DNA from: Unio delphinus | Taxonomy: Eukaryota > Mollusca > Bivalvia > Unionida > Unionidae | Length of the DNA: 64,000 bases | Assembly: GCA_029339505.1 (NCBI GenBank) | Contig: JAQISU010000119.1 | Coordinates: 603,001 to 667,000 of the forward strand | Direction: 5' to 3' | Shown: one piece after another, positions 23,511 to 31,331 of the stretch | How the letters are laid out: every line of letters begins with the position of its first letter | How positions within the stretch are numbered: the first letter of the stretch is position 1 | Translations under genes and position numbers: made by a program | The notes under the pieces: model-generated | Database searches by the model: none | What the model was told of the DNA's origin: nothing | Seen by the model: only the letters and a program-made list of their open reading frames with translations

Positions 23511-23906
23511 ATGAAAGAATTATGTATAATGAATCACTGCAAATGGCTTATTATTGGATCAGTGACTCCTTGTAACAAATCATGCAGAAAGGAGTTTTGT
23601 GGGTATCATATGCAAAGTGTTCGATGTGGGAGCCTTGGTCCGTTACCTTGTATTCGATGTGGGGTTGGGGTCAGGGGAAAATCACAATTATGTCTCGATT
23701 GTGGTGGAAAACGATATAGGGAGTTAAAGCGTTATTATGACAATAGAGTTAAAAACTCCATAAAAAAATCTATCACTGACACTGTCAGCGACAAAGTCCT
23801 TGACACTGACCCTGTCTCTGACCCTGTCAAGTACAAAGTCATAAGAACACCCCAAGACTATATTGAGAGATTTATTATTAAACCAAACAATGAATTAGAC
23901 AAATAG
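23511..23906 (+). CDS. Cysteine-rich putative zinc-binding protein
   Basis: 131 aa, function unknown. Cysteines at 5, 10, 21, 25, 30 with His33, then Cys39, 47, 50, 61 and 64, suggest two small zinc modules (CNKSCRKEFCGYH and CIRC ... CLDC). A basic helix follows (KRYRELKRYYDNRVKNSIKK). Then an acidic micro-repeat SDTVSDKVLDTDPVSDPV arises from repeated TGACAC/TGTCAGCG-like DNA. It starts 24 bp from the divergent polymerase-helicase ATG, with TATAATTAAAAC between them. Nucleic-acid binding, perhaps in replication or transcription, is a guess from composition and place. No lesion is seen. Confidence 0.7.
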   Translation: MKELCIMNHCKWLIIGSVTPCNKSCRKEFCGYHMQSVRCGSLGPLPCIRCGVGVRGKSQLCLDCGGKRYRELKRYYDNRVKNSIKKSITDTVSDKVLDTDPVSDPVKYKVIRTPQDYIERFIIKPNNELDK

Positions 23907-23918
23907 TATTATATATAA

Positions 23919-24410
23919 ATGAACCAAGAATTCAGACCACACCCTGTGATTACAAATTATGAAGCATCCAGTGATGGTACTGTCAGAAACCATAGACTGA
24001 AGAAGCCAGTTGGGTGGGATAATGGTGTGGGGTATTTGGTGTTTTGCGCTGGAAGGAAAATATATCTCAATCATCGTTTCGTGTATGAATGTCACAATGG
24101 ATTGATCAAAGATGGTTTTGTCATTGATCATATAGATTCTAATCCAAAAAACAATTCCTTATCGAATTTGCAAGCTGTTACGCAGAGTGAGAATTTGAAA
24201 CGAGGTAGCACTGGAAAATACTCGAAAAATGCTAGACCAGTAAAATCATTTAATACAACAAATAACGAGGAAAAAATATTCCAATCATTGAATGAAGCCA
24301 GTCGGTATTTCAATATTTGTAACCCCTCAGTATGAAAAGTTGCAGAAGGAATTTATCGATCGGCAATTTAAAAAAAGACGGGGCAAAAAATTCAATTTGT
24401 TTATGTCTGA
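23919..24410 (+). pseudogene. HNH endonuclease with NUMOD1 DNA-binding tail, truncated by stops
   Basis: The intact frame 23919-24335 gives 138 aa. The HNH_3-type core has His52 (YLNHRFVYECHNG), Asp70-His71 (GFVIDHIDSNPKNN) and Asn78/Asn79, followed by LSNLQAVTQSENLKRG. This is the fold of intron- and phage-encoded homing endonucleases. The tail ARPVKSFNT ... FQSLNEASRYF is the start of a NUMOD1 helix-turn-helix. The tail continues in the same frame past TGA (24333-24335) and TAA (24369-24371) to about 24410 (ending KKTGQKIQFVYV), so the end of the DNA-binding module is lost. TATATATAA abuts its ATG. It may be a homing gene living in the Polinton, or a nuclease adopted for replication or competition. 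Confidence 0.85.
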
Positions 24411-24452
24411 TGCGCCCATTTTTCAATTAGAAATATATAATTGTTATAGAAT

Positions 24453-24824
24453 ATGAACTCTGAAAATATCGGTGATGTGATAACTGAAATTTCAAAATTG
24501 AAAAGTCAGGATATCAAACTCTCTGAAAATTTGAATTCTGATCAAATTATGTCAGATTTTCAGGATATTGAATACAGCGCTAACAATAACAAATATGTTT
24601 TACCCAAACAATATGCACTCATAAAAAAAATTCAGAATTCTATTCGTGACTCTCTTGCATTTTCCAGTGATGTCAGTGTGTTTGTCCCGTTATTTACTAC
24701 CGTGGAACGAATACGAAAAGAATTAGGGAAACAGTATGAATTGAAAAAGGATGTTAATTCTAAAATCAGAAATATTAGATTGTTAATTGAACAAAATGAA
24801 AAAACCCCTTCGGATAATTGTTAG
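24453..24824 (+). CDS. Hypothetical 123-aa helical protein
   Basis: Not recognised. The N-terminal third is acidic and helical (ENIGDVITEISKLKSQDIKL), and the C-terminal third is a probable coiled coil (ERIRKELGKQYELKKDVNSK). No membrane segment or cysteine motif. TATATAATTGTTATAGAAT precedes the ATG. It lies between the HNH gene and the stem-loop array. No lesion is visible. Confidence 0.6.
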   Translation: MNSENIGDVITEISKLKSQDIKLSENLNSDQIMSDFQDIEYSANNNKYVLPKQYALIKKIQNSIRDSLAFSSDVSVFVPLFTTVERIRKELGKQYELKKDVNSKIRNIRLLIEQNEKTPSDNC

Positions 24825-24906
24825 ATGTTTCATAGTAAATTTTTTACTTTTCCCCCAATCGGGAAACGGTCCATACGGGGTTAGAAAATATAATTCTTTC
24901 ACATTT

Positions 24907-25925
24907 TTTTCGGTCATAGATGATTTTTAACACCATCGTAGAGATGTTATTTCGTTGTTTTAACAGCGCTATCATCGATGGCGAAAGTCACATAATTGTT
25001 ATAAAAATATATAATACTGTGACTTTCGCCATTTTCGGAACCATCGTGGTAGTCTTATTTTTCATAGTCGATGGTGAAATGGAAAATCCCATGGGAAATC
25101 GACCACCTGACCCTTTATCAAACGAGAAATCGACCATTTGATCAGTGAAAAAACCACCAAAATGGCACAAACCACCAAAACTGTCATAAATGCATTAAAA
25201 ACGGTGAATAAAAAATATTTCACATTTCACACACAGTGAATAAAAAATATTTCACATTTCACAGTGAATAAAAAATATTTCATTTCACAGTGAATAAAAA
25301 ATATTTCACAGTGAATAAAAAATATTTCACACACAGCAATAAAAAATAAAAATATTTCACTGAATAAAAAATAAAAATATTTCACACTGAATAAAAAATA
25401 TTTCACACAGCAATAAAAAACATTTCACACTGAATAAAAAAATAAAAATATTTCACACAGCAATAAAAAATATTTCACACACAGCAATAAAAATTATTTC
25501 ACACACAGCAATAAAAAATATTTCACATTTCACAGCAATAAAAAAAATCAATGGACCGTTAATGGATGGTTTGGTTCTGATTGATCAAAAATAAAATGTT
25601 GAAAGTCACAGTATTATATTTTTTATAACAATTATGTGACTTTCAACATCAATGATAACGCCCTTAAAATGTCAAAAAAAGACTTCCACGATGGTGTTAA
25701 AAATCATCCGACATGTCAAAAAATGTGGAAAGTCACAGTATTATATATTTTTATAACAATTATGTGACTTTCCCCATCGATGATAACACCTCCAAGGTGA
25801 TGTTAAAAATCATCCGACATGTCAAAAAATGGGGAAAGTGTGATATTATTTATTTTTTATACAATTTGGACACTTTCCCCATCGATGATAACACCTCCAC
25901 GGTGATGTTAAAAATCATCGGGGGG
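24907..25925. repeat. Stem-loop array with central AT-rich minisatellite (non-coding)
   Basis: Four long hairpins: 24978-25032 (15-bp arms, ATGGCGAAAGTCACA), 25596-25649 (15-bp arms, ATGTTGAAAGTCACA), 25727-25773 (11-bp arms) and 25829-25882 (13-bp arms). Loops are about 25 nt of A/T. They are embedded in larger units sharing GATGATTTTTAACA, (A/G)CATGTCAAAAAATG and ATCATCGATG; the left unit is inverted relative to the right ones. Between them, 25201-25545 holds about 15 irregular copies of GAATAAAAAATATTTCACA. No coding potential. It could be a replication origin, a recombination or packaging site, or a foldback-type insertion. The small ORFs inside are accidental. Confidence 0.85.
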
Positions 25926-25943
25926 GAGGGGTCGGGATATCAA

Positions 25944-25974
25944 ATTGAAAAATTGTTTACGATTTCAAATAATG
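25944..25974 (+). promoter_or_regulatory. Conserved 31-nt promoter-like motif, copy 1
   Basis: ATTGAAAAATTGTTTAC followed by a T-rich segment and ATAATG, which is the start codon of the 25972 gene. The same 31 nt, with two mismatches, precede the 26984 gene. Conservation of non-coding DNA right up to the ATG points to a shared late promoter or leader. Confidence 0.6.
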
Positions 25975-26948
25975 GTCAATGAAGCATTAACGACCCGATT
26001 GGCTCATGAAACACTGGCCGCAATCAAAACATTTATACCAATCCGCGACTCTGTAAGGAATAAACTGCAAGCTAGACAGAATTTACAAACTGATTTTGCT
26101 GTGGGGTCTGAAGAATTGTTTAAACCAATAACCACAGGGGTAGAGCGTGCTATTTACGGAGATGTCCCCGAGACAGGGGGAAAATCTATTATTGGAGAAC
26201 TCGAAAAAATAGCAGCGGAAACTGAACAAACAAAACAAGCTGTACAACAACTTCGTGTTAGTAAACCATCTGAATCAAAAGACTTACGCGTGAGATTTAA
26301 CGAGGAAGGGTTAGCAGCAATTGATAAGACCGATCCAGCAGAAATTCCTGCGCTTGTTGTTGCCACTTTTGAAAACAGAAAAAAAATGTTGAAACCAGAA
26401 CACCATAAATATGTTAGAAATATAACTCACTGGGCTGATATATTCTACAAAATCAAAACTAAAACAAGTCAAATTGACACAACAAGTGCATCATACATAA
26501 ATTATATCAATGCGGTGGGTACAGTGTTTAAACAACATGAAGAGTTTAAACAAAAATTCCAAAGAAAGCGACAGCAACCTGCAAAGAAAATATCTTTCTC
26601 ACCTAAAAAACCAAAACAACCCTTGCTACTGATGATGATGATGAATTTAATTATTTACAAAGTACGGATTTCGAAAAATCGGATTCAGCAACTGGTTATA
26701 GCGGGAAGGGATTGTCAGATCCCAGTGGGAAAAATCCTACGGATTTTCACGCTTGTCCTGGTAATGTTATCAGTGATATATCACGATTAGATGTTCTCAT
26801 CGGAGGGTTCCGAGCTGGAAATAACTCACCGGAAATAATTAATGAAGCAGCTGATATCTGCAGGCGGTTATTTCAAGGCGGTGTCATGGATATTGCAACA
26901 TACCGAAATTTCATTGATGAGTTAGTGGACGGTTATCATAGTGACTGA
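25972..26948 (+). pseudogene. Putative virion protein with acidic linker and C-terminal helical domain, one frameshift
   Basis: ATG at 25972, set by the promoter-like motif. The first frame (to about 26610) has a helical, charged N-terminus (LAHETLAAIKTFIPIRD), a coiled region (IGELEKIAAETEQTKQAVQQ), a globular part (LVVATFENRKKMLKPEHHKY) and a basic stretch (FQRKRQQPAKKISFSPKK). The coding sense then moves to the +1 frame around 26585-26625, where an acidic run (TDDDDEFNYL) leads to YSGKGLSDPSG and a helical end (NEAADICRRLFQGGVMDIA) stopping at 26948. In the original frame the sequence past the break is poly-Met/Leu nonsense. Placement before the capsid gene and the Gly-Lys-Gly motif suggest a minor virion component; this is inference. 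Confidence 0.65.
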
Positions 26949-26955
26949 ATTTATA

Positions 26956-26986
26956 ATTGAAAAATTGTTTACAATTTCATATAATG
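26956..26986 (+). promoter_or_regulatory. Conserved 31-nt promoter-like motif, copy 2
   Basis: Matches copy 1 at 29 of 31 positions and again ends exactly at an ATG (26984). A weaker relative (AATTGAAATTGTAAAC) lies at 30719-30734, before the gene at 30750. Confidence 0.6.
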
Positions 26987-27446
26987 ATCATACACTACAG
27001 CCATGACAAACCAGCCAGTGTCTATGTAGTCAATTCACGGTTTCCAGTTTATAGCGCGTATTATGGAGATGGTTTCGGTAATACCATTGTGGGGTTATTT
27101 GCAAGAATGGCCCCAAAAGTGATGCCGTTGGCTAAACAATTAGGAATGAAAGCCATTGATGTTATTCGTGATAAGGGTATTAGTGCTGTTGGGGATCTTG
27201 CCGGAAAAGCGTTTTCAGCCTCGAAGAATAAATTAACAGCGTTAGTGAAATCACGAAAAAAAAAACAAATCGTTACCATTACCGTCTACAACGGAAATGC
27301 CTGCACGGGTTAGTAAAATTATAAATAACGCAGTAGATCAAAAACTAGCGTCATTGATGACCCCCGATGAAAGCAGCATCGCAAATATGATAGGGGGAAG
27401 TGGCTTTCGACGAGGGAAAATCGTTTACGATGAAAATCCGATTTAG
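26984..27446 (+). pseudogene. pX/pVI-like small basic virion protein, one frameshift at an A run
   Basis: ATG at 26984, just after the conserved promoter-like motif. An N-terminal segment with YYGDGFGNTIVG is followed by an amphipathic helical stretch (ARMAPKVMPLAKQLGMKA ... GDLAGKAFSASKNK), a pattern of small core/membrane-active virion proteins in Polintons and adenovirus relatives. At the A9 run 27256-27264 the coding sense changes frame; the original frame ends at 27311-27313, while the other continues through SLPLPSTTEMPARV and ANMIGGSGFRRG to TAG at 27444-27446. MIGG-S fits the adenain cleavage consensus. The exact homology is uncertain. Confidence 0.65.
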
Positions 27447-27466
27447 ACTCTGATAAATATAATAAA

Positions 27467-28888
27467 ATGTTCAAACGGTCATCTGATCCAGCATTTGATA
27501 TGGACGCCCCAGTGCACAAGGATGATTCGGTACGTGATTATCAATACTATTCCTATCATGCAATACAACCAGATAGTCGAACAAGAATTGAACTTCAAGT
27601 TCATGGTACCAGTAAATACTTTCTACCCGCTGAAGCATTTATTGAAGTTCAAGGAGAACTTGTAACAGCTGCTGCTACTCCTGCTGTACCAGCACCGTAT
27701 CCAGTTGGTACTCAAGTTGGGTTTGTCAATAATGGTATCATGGCGTTATTCGAGAGTGCAAGATATCTCATCGATGGAAAAGAAATCGAATCTATTGAGC
27801 ATGATGTTGATGTAGCCACAACAATAATAGGGCTAGCAAGATATTCTGACGATTATACAAGATCAGCGGGTCCTTCTATGATGTTTGCAAAGGATAATAA
27901 AAATACCGCTGGAGGAAATCAATTTGTTGTAAGATGACCAAATGATCGTGCTGCTAATCCTGCTCCTGCTGGTATCGAAGATATGATTATAATTGCTGAT
28001 CCCAATTTCAATCTAGGGGCTGCTACACGAATATCAATGTTGCAAGGAGCGCGTAAATCATTTTCATGCGCGATTCCACTGCATCATATTTTCGGATTCT
28101 GTAGAAACGTCCGAAAAGTTATTTATGGAGTAAAGCATACAGTAGCACTAGTGCGAAAGGGTACTGACAATGACGCAATTTGGAGGTTTCCAGCAAACCC
28201 AGCTGCAGCACATGTAGATGATGATGCCGGTAAAGTCATTTTAACAAAACTATCATTGTGGATGCCAGTGTTGACTCCATCAATCACCGCAGAAAAACGA
28301 TTACTATCATTTATAGACCAAGGAGGTAAATCACTGATAAGTTGGCTAACAACGAGTACAGATATTGTTCAATCAAATGGTAATGGGGTATTCACATGGA
28401 ACCTAGCATCAAAACCAGGTGTTTCAGCCCCACGTCATATATTTATTGCGTTACAGGATAACGAACGAGTTGGCGATCAACGTTTCAGCCATATGATATT
28501 TGATCAGTTAGGTATCAGTGAAGTCTCGTTGAGAATAAACGGCCAACAGGAACCATCCGAAGATGTACAACTTAATTACGGTCAAAATCATATTGCACGA
28601 GTTTATCATCGGTTGTTGTCATTTATGGCACGTGATCAAAATGTCGATACTGGTCTGCAAATATCACAATTTGATTTTAGAAATTTATACCCGATCTATT
28701 ATTTTTCGTTGGAACATCTTGATTTAACAAGACAATCCGTCGTTGATATACACTTTAGAGCTAATGTGCTTCGTGGTGCTATTGCTAATTATAGAGCAGT
28801 TGCTGTCATTCTCAGTGATAAATCAATGCTTCTCGAAGGTGTTGGTGGAACAATGAGAATCATTGATGCACCAGTAGAAAATCTATAA
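27467..28888 (+). pseudogene. Major capsid protein (double jelly-roll), one in-frame TGA
   Basis: 474 codons including an in-frame TGA at 27935-27937; the frame is the same on both sides. Evidence: place between small virion genes and the protease, beta-rich composition, and Polinton MCP-like phrases: DAPVHKDDSVRDYQYY, YFLPAEAFIEVQGELV, NNGIMALFESARYLIDGKEI, then DPNFNLGAATR, KVILTKLSLWMPVLTP, DVQLNYGQNHIARVYHRLL and SVVDIHFRANV. It would form the trimeric capsomers of an icosahedral shell. It is shorter than the 550-650 aa typical of many animal Polinton MCPs, so it belongs to a compact subgroup. TATAATAAA stands right before the ATG. Without sequence search the fold assignment is inference from context and pattern. 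Confidence 0.8.
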
Positions 28889-28950
28889 TTGCTTCGCGAT
28901 TTAGAATTAATCTATTATGTATAATATCATATAGTGTTATCAGTGTTACA

Positions 28951-29385
28951 TTGACCCCGGGTCAACTCAAGAAATTGCAATCAGAATCGGCTAAGCGATG
29001 TGGAACTACAATCACGTTGAAACCTGCACAGATGACTGGTGGGGCGAATAAATTGTCGTTAACAACTCGTCAAGTAAAACACTTCAATGAGGCTTTCAAG
29101 GATAAAAAAGGCGTTCAGATCACTCTTTCTGCGGCTGCTATCAAAAATATGATTAAAACCAGCAGTATATTCCCGTTGTTAGCTGCGATTCCGGCTTTGA
29201 TTGCAGCAGCAGCCCCAGCAGTGGCTAAAGCGGCAGCATTAGGAGCCGTTGGTACCGCGGCAGTAATTGCTTTATAAAAGGCAACTGGGCAGGGGTATAA
29301 AAAAAAGGGAAAGGGTCTAAGACAACCAGGAACCCAGTATTCATGGTACAAAGGAAGCGGCCTGATACTAGAACCGGTTTATTAA
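28951..29385 (+). pseudogene. PX-like hydrophobic core/minor virion protein, stop and lost ATG
   Basis: The frame starts at TTG (28951-28953); no in-frame ATG exists upstream, so the start was probably lost by one substitution. The N-terminal part (GQLKKLQSESAKRCGTTITL, LPA-like LSLTTRQVKHFN, VQITLSAAAIKNM) has two similar short beta/helix modules, and MTGGANKL fits the adenain site (M-x-G-G). A long Ala-rich hydrophobic segment follows (IFPLLAAIPALIAAAAPAVA). TAA at 29275-29277 interrupts, but the same frame continues in virion-like sequence (GQGYKKKGKGLRQPG ... YKGSGLILEP) to 29385, overlapping the protease gene's upstream region. Likely membrane-active or core; identity is inferred from neighbours and pattern. 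Confidence 0.65.
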
Positions 29386-29423
29386 TTCAGAAATCTTCGA
29401 TTGGAGAAACGCTAGCGTTTCCA

Positions 29424-29852
29424 ATGTCCAATTTTGATTTACTCGATGCCGCTAAAAATTTGGCCATAAAAAACTTCAGAGGTGTCTTCATGAAAGATCA
29501 GTTACCAGCACAACCCAACAGCGTTGAAACCAGTATTATTAATCTCGATAACAGCACAGGACCCGGAACTCACTGGGTTGCATACGCTGTTGATCCACGT
29601 GGGATTGTCTATTTTGATTCATATGGATTAGCACCGCCAAAAGAGTTTATGCGTTATATAAAAAAATTTCCAATGAAGACTTGGTATTCTACGCTACCAA
29701 CACAACAAATGAATGATCCACCAATATGTGGCAATGAAGTATTAAATGTCCTTGATACTATTTCTAACTCCTTGTGTAACCCTAGGGGAAAACCACCACA
29801 TGTTGTCGTAAATGAATACACTAGCAGTCGTATTTTAGAGAGAGGTGTATAA
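29424..29852 (+). CDS. Adenain-like (Ulp1 fold) cysteine protease
   Basis: 142 aa from the ATG at 29424. The frame is open from 29343, but upstream codons overlap the previous gene and do not look like the family; MSNFDLLDAAKNL is the usual start type. Catalytic residues: His in GTHWVAYAV, Asp in VYFDSYGLAPP, Gln in TQQMNDPP and Cys in PICGNEVLNVLD. Asn/Asp-Gln-Cys order and spacing match adenovirus and Polinton maturation proteases. It should cleave minor virion proteins during assembly; candidate sites MIGG-S (27396-27410 region) and MTGG-A (about 29033-29047) lie in neighbouring genes. No break is seen. Confidence 0.9.
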   Translation: MSNFDLLDAAKNLAIKNFRGVFMKDQLPAQPNSVETSIINLDNSTGPGTHWVAYAVDPRGIVYFDSYGLAPPKEFMRYIKKFPMKTWYSTLPTQQMNDPPICGNEVLNVLDTISNSLCNPRGKPPHVVVNEYTSSRILERGV

Positions 29853-29858
29853 AATAAC

Positions 29859-30434
29859 ATGATTGATATTTGGGGGAGATCTTTGAAACCCAAACCTGAT
29901 GGCACTGCAGGAATGCCTGCAACGGATGGTATAAAAAAAATAATCGAAGATGAAATTGCTGAGACGTTGAACCTAACAAGTGTTGATCCTGGGGAAATAG
30001 TTGTATTTCAAGACCGTCAGAGTAAATTGAAAAGTAGTAATGTGTCCTTGGATGATATTTTAGTTAAACAACGAAACGCAATCGAGGATACTATCGTGTT
30101 ATTTTCCCTTCAGGGTAAACTCAAACCGGGTGTACTTTTTTCGACTATTACAGAGAGATTAAAAACTCTCAACGATGAGTTAAAATATTCTGTATTGGAA
30201 CTAACAACACTTCAATCTAAAACTGAAGAACACGGAAAACAGTTTTCAAATTTTCGTAGAAACATCGTGGATAAATTTATTGGAACCCCATTGGATAAAA
30301 TTGAAATGAAACTCTCTGATATTAAAAAATCCATCGACGAGACGAAACAATTTATTGAAGCCATCAAAATTGATTTTCCGAGGATGATAACAATCATTGA
30401 AAAAACAAAAATTCCTCATGAAAAAAACCAATAA
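29859..30434 (+). CDS. Hypothetical coiled-coil protein
   Basis: 191 aa, family unknown. A short N-terminal segment (MIDIWGRSLKPKPDG) is followed by mixed helices and, from about residue 95, a long coiled coil (FSTITERLKTLNDELKYSVL ... KIEMKLSDIKKSIDETKQF). TATAAAATAAC lies just before the ATG, 7 bp after the protease stop. The end overlaps the next gene by 17 bp (ATG at 30418). Place among the late genes suggests a virion or assembly protein. No lesion. Confidence 0.65.
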   Translation: MIDIWGRSLKPKPDGTAGMPATDGIKKIIEDEIAETLNLTSVDPGEIVVFQDRQSKLKSSNVSLDDILVKQRNAIEDTIVLFSLQGKLKPGVLFSTITERLKTLNDELKYSVLELTTLQSKTEEHGKQFSNFRRNIVDKFIGTPLDKIEMKLSDIKKSIDETKQFIEAIKIDFPRMITIIEKTKIPHEKNQ

Positions 30435-30711
30435 CGTAGTATACACAATTCAGCACGGATCATTTGCATGGACTCCTACAGACAACAAATTAGATATCAC
30501 TGCAACCATCAAAGGCATTTATCGATTAACACTAGTAACACCGAATCAGTTTAATATTTCATCGTCGAGTTCATCCGGGGTCAATAATACGATATCAACG
30601 ATCATCGACAAGGATACAACTGAAAAGTTCACAATAACATCTACTAATAAAAATTTGGCTAGGGTTTCGGTATCATGGTATGTGGAATTTGTAGCGGATT
30701 TGAGTAAATAA
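30418..30711 (+). CDS. Small beta-rich hypothetical protein
   Basis: 97 aa from the ATG at 30418, which overlaps the upstream stop by 17 bp; an earlier in-frame ATG at 30397 is less likely. Alternating hydrophobic strands (NVVYTIQHGSFAWT, LDITATIKGIYRLTLV, KFTITSTNKNLARVSVSWYV) and a Ser-rich loop (SSSSSSG) suggest a small beta-sandwich, perhaps a decoration or receptor-binding protein. No homologue recognised. Intact. Confidence 0.6.
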   Translation: MKKTNNVVYTIQHGSFAWTPTDNKLDITATIKGIYRLTLVTPNQFNISSSSSSGVNNTISTIIDKDTTEKFTITSTNKNLARVSVSWYVEFVADLSK

Positions 30712-30749
30712 TGGTTCCAATTGAAATTGTAAACTGATATGAGGATAAA

Positions 30750-31331
30750 ATGACTTCATCATCAACGGTACCTTCGGTATCTCAATATCGCTATGATCAG
30801 GCCAGAGAGTTTTCAATGAAACTCAAAACTCTCACTGAAGAGTATGCAATGAAAATAAAAAAATACCAACGAAGAATCACAGCAGTTGATGTTACAGTAT
30901 ATTCGATAAGTGGTGTAATCACCGGAGCAGGAATTATACTCTCCTCGGTAACAATGATTGCCCCGATAGCTGTTCCCATTTGTATATCCGCTGCGACAAC
31001 AATCGCTGGAATAATTTCGATAATAACAAAAAAAATATCATCATGCAGCCAGAGTAAACTGCAAGACTACGTGATTAAATTTCATGTTGTGTCTACTGCG
31101 TATTCGCAATTATCCTCGATGATATCGTCATCACTCAATGATACAATTATATCAGATAGTGAATTCAGCGCGATGGTCAGTATTTATGATTCTGCGATGT
31201 CAAAATTAGAGCGACAACAACAGTATAATAACAATGACAACACAGCAGGAATTACTTCAACGAATAGCAGAAAATACCGAACTGGTGAAAACCAGCATGA
31301 TATCAATAACATCAACGAATCCCAAATTTAG
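30750..31331 (+). CDS. Membrane protein with a hydrophobic hairpin
   Basis: 193 aa as read. An N-terminal helix (residues 15-42) precedes two adjacent hydrophobic segments (about 46-70 and 71-93, rich in Gly, Ile, Ala, Ser), then a Lys/Ser region and a long helical part (DYVIKFHVVSTAYSQLSSMI, IISDSEFSAMVSIYDS). This layout recurs, as I recall, next to the penton gene in mollusc Polintons. It might insert in a host or virion membrane. Its last 33 codons overlap the minor capsid start (31234) and are Asn/Thr-rich without pattern, so the original stop may have been lost. Confidence 0.65.
   Translation: MTSSSTVPSVSQYRYDQAREFSMKLKTLTEEYAMKIKKYQRRITAVDVTVYSISGVITGAGIILSSVTMIAPIAVPICISAATTIAGIISIITKKISSCSQSKLQDYVIKFHVVSTAYSQLSSMISSSLNDTIISDSEFSAMVSIYDSAMSKLERQQQYNNNDNTAGITSTNSRKYRTGENQHDINNINESQI

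Noticed and set aside
24920..25141. Small membrane-protein-like ORF in the stem-loop region
   Set aside because: It is a translation of hairpin arms and loop; the sequence is explained by DNA structure.
29343..29423. Protease start at 29343
   Set aside because: These codons overlap the readthrough region of the preceding gene and do not fit the usual N-terminus; the ATG at 29424 does.
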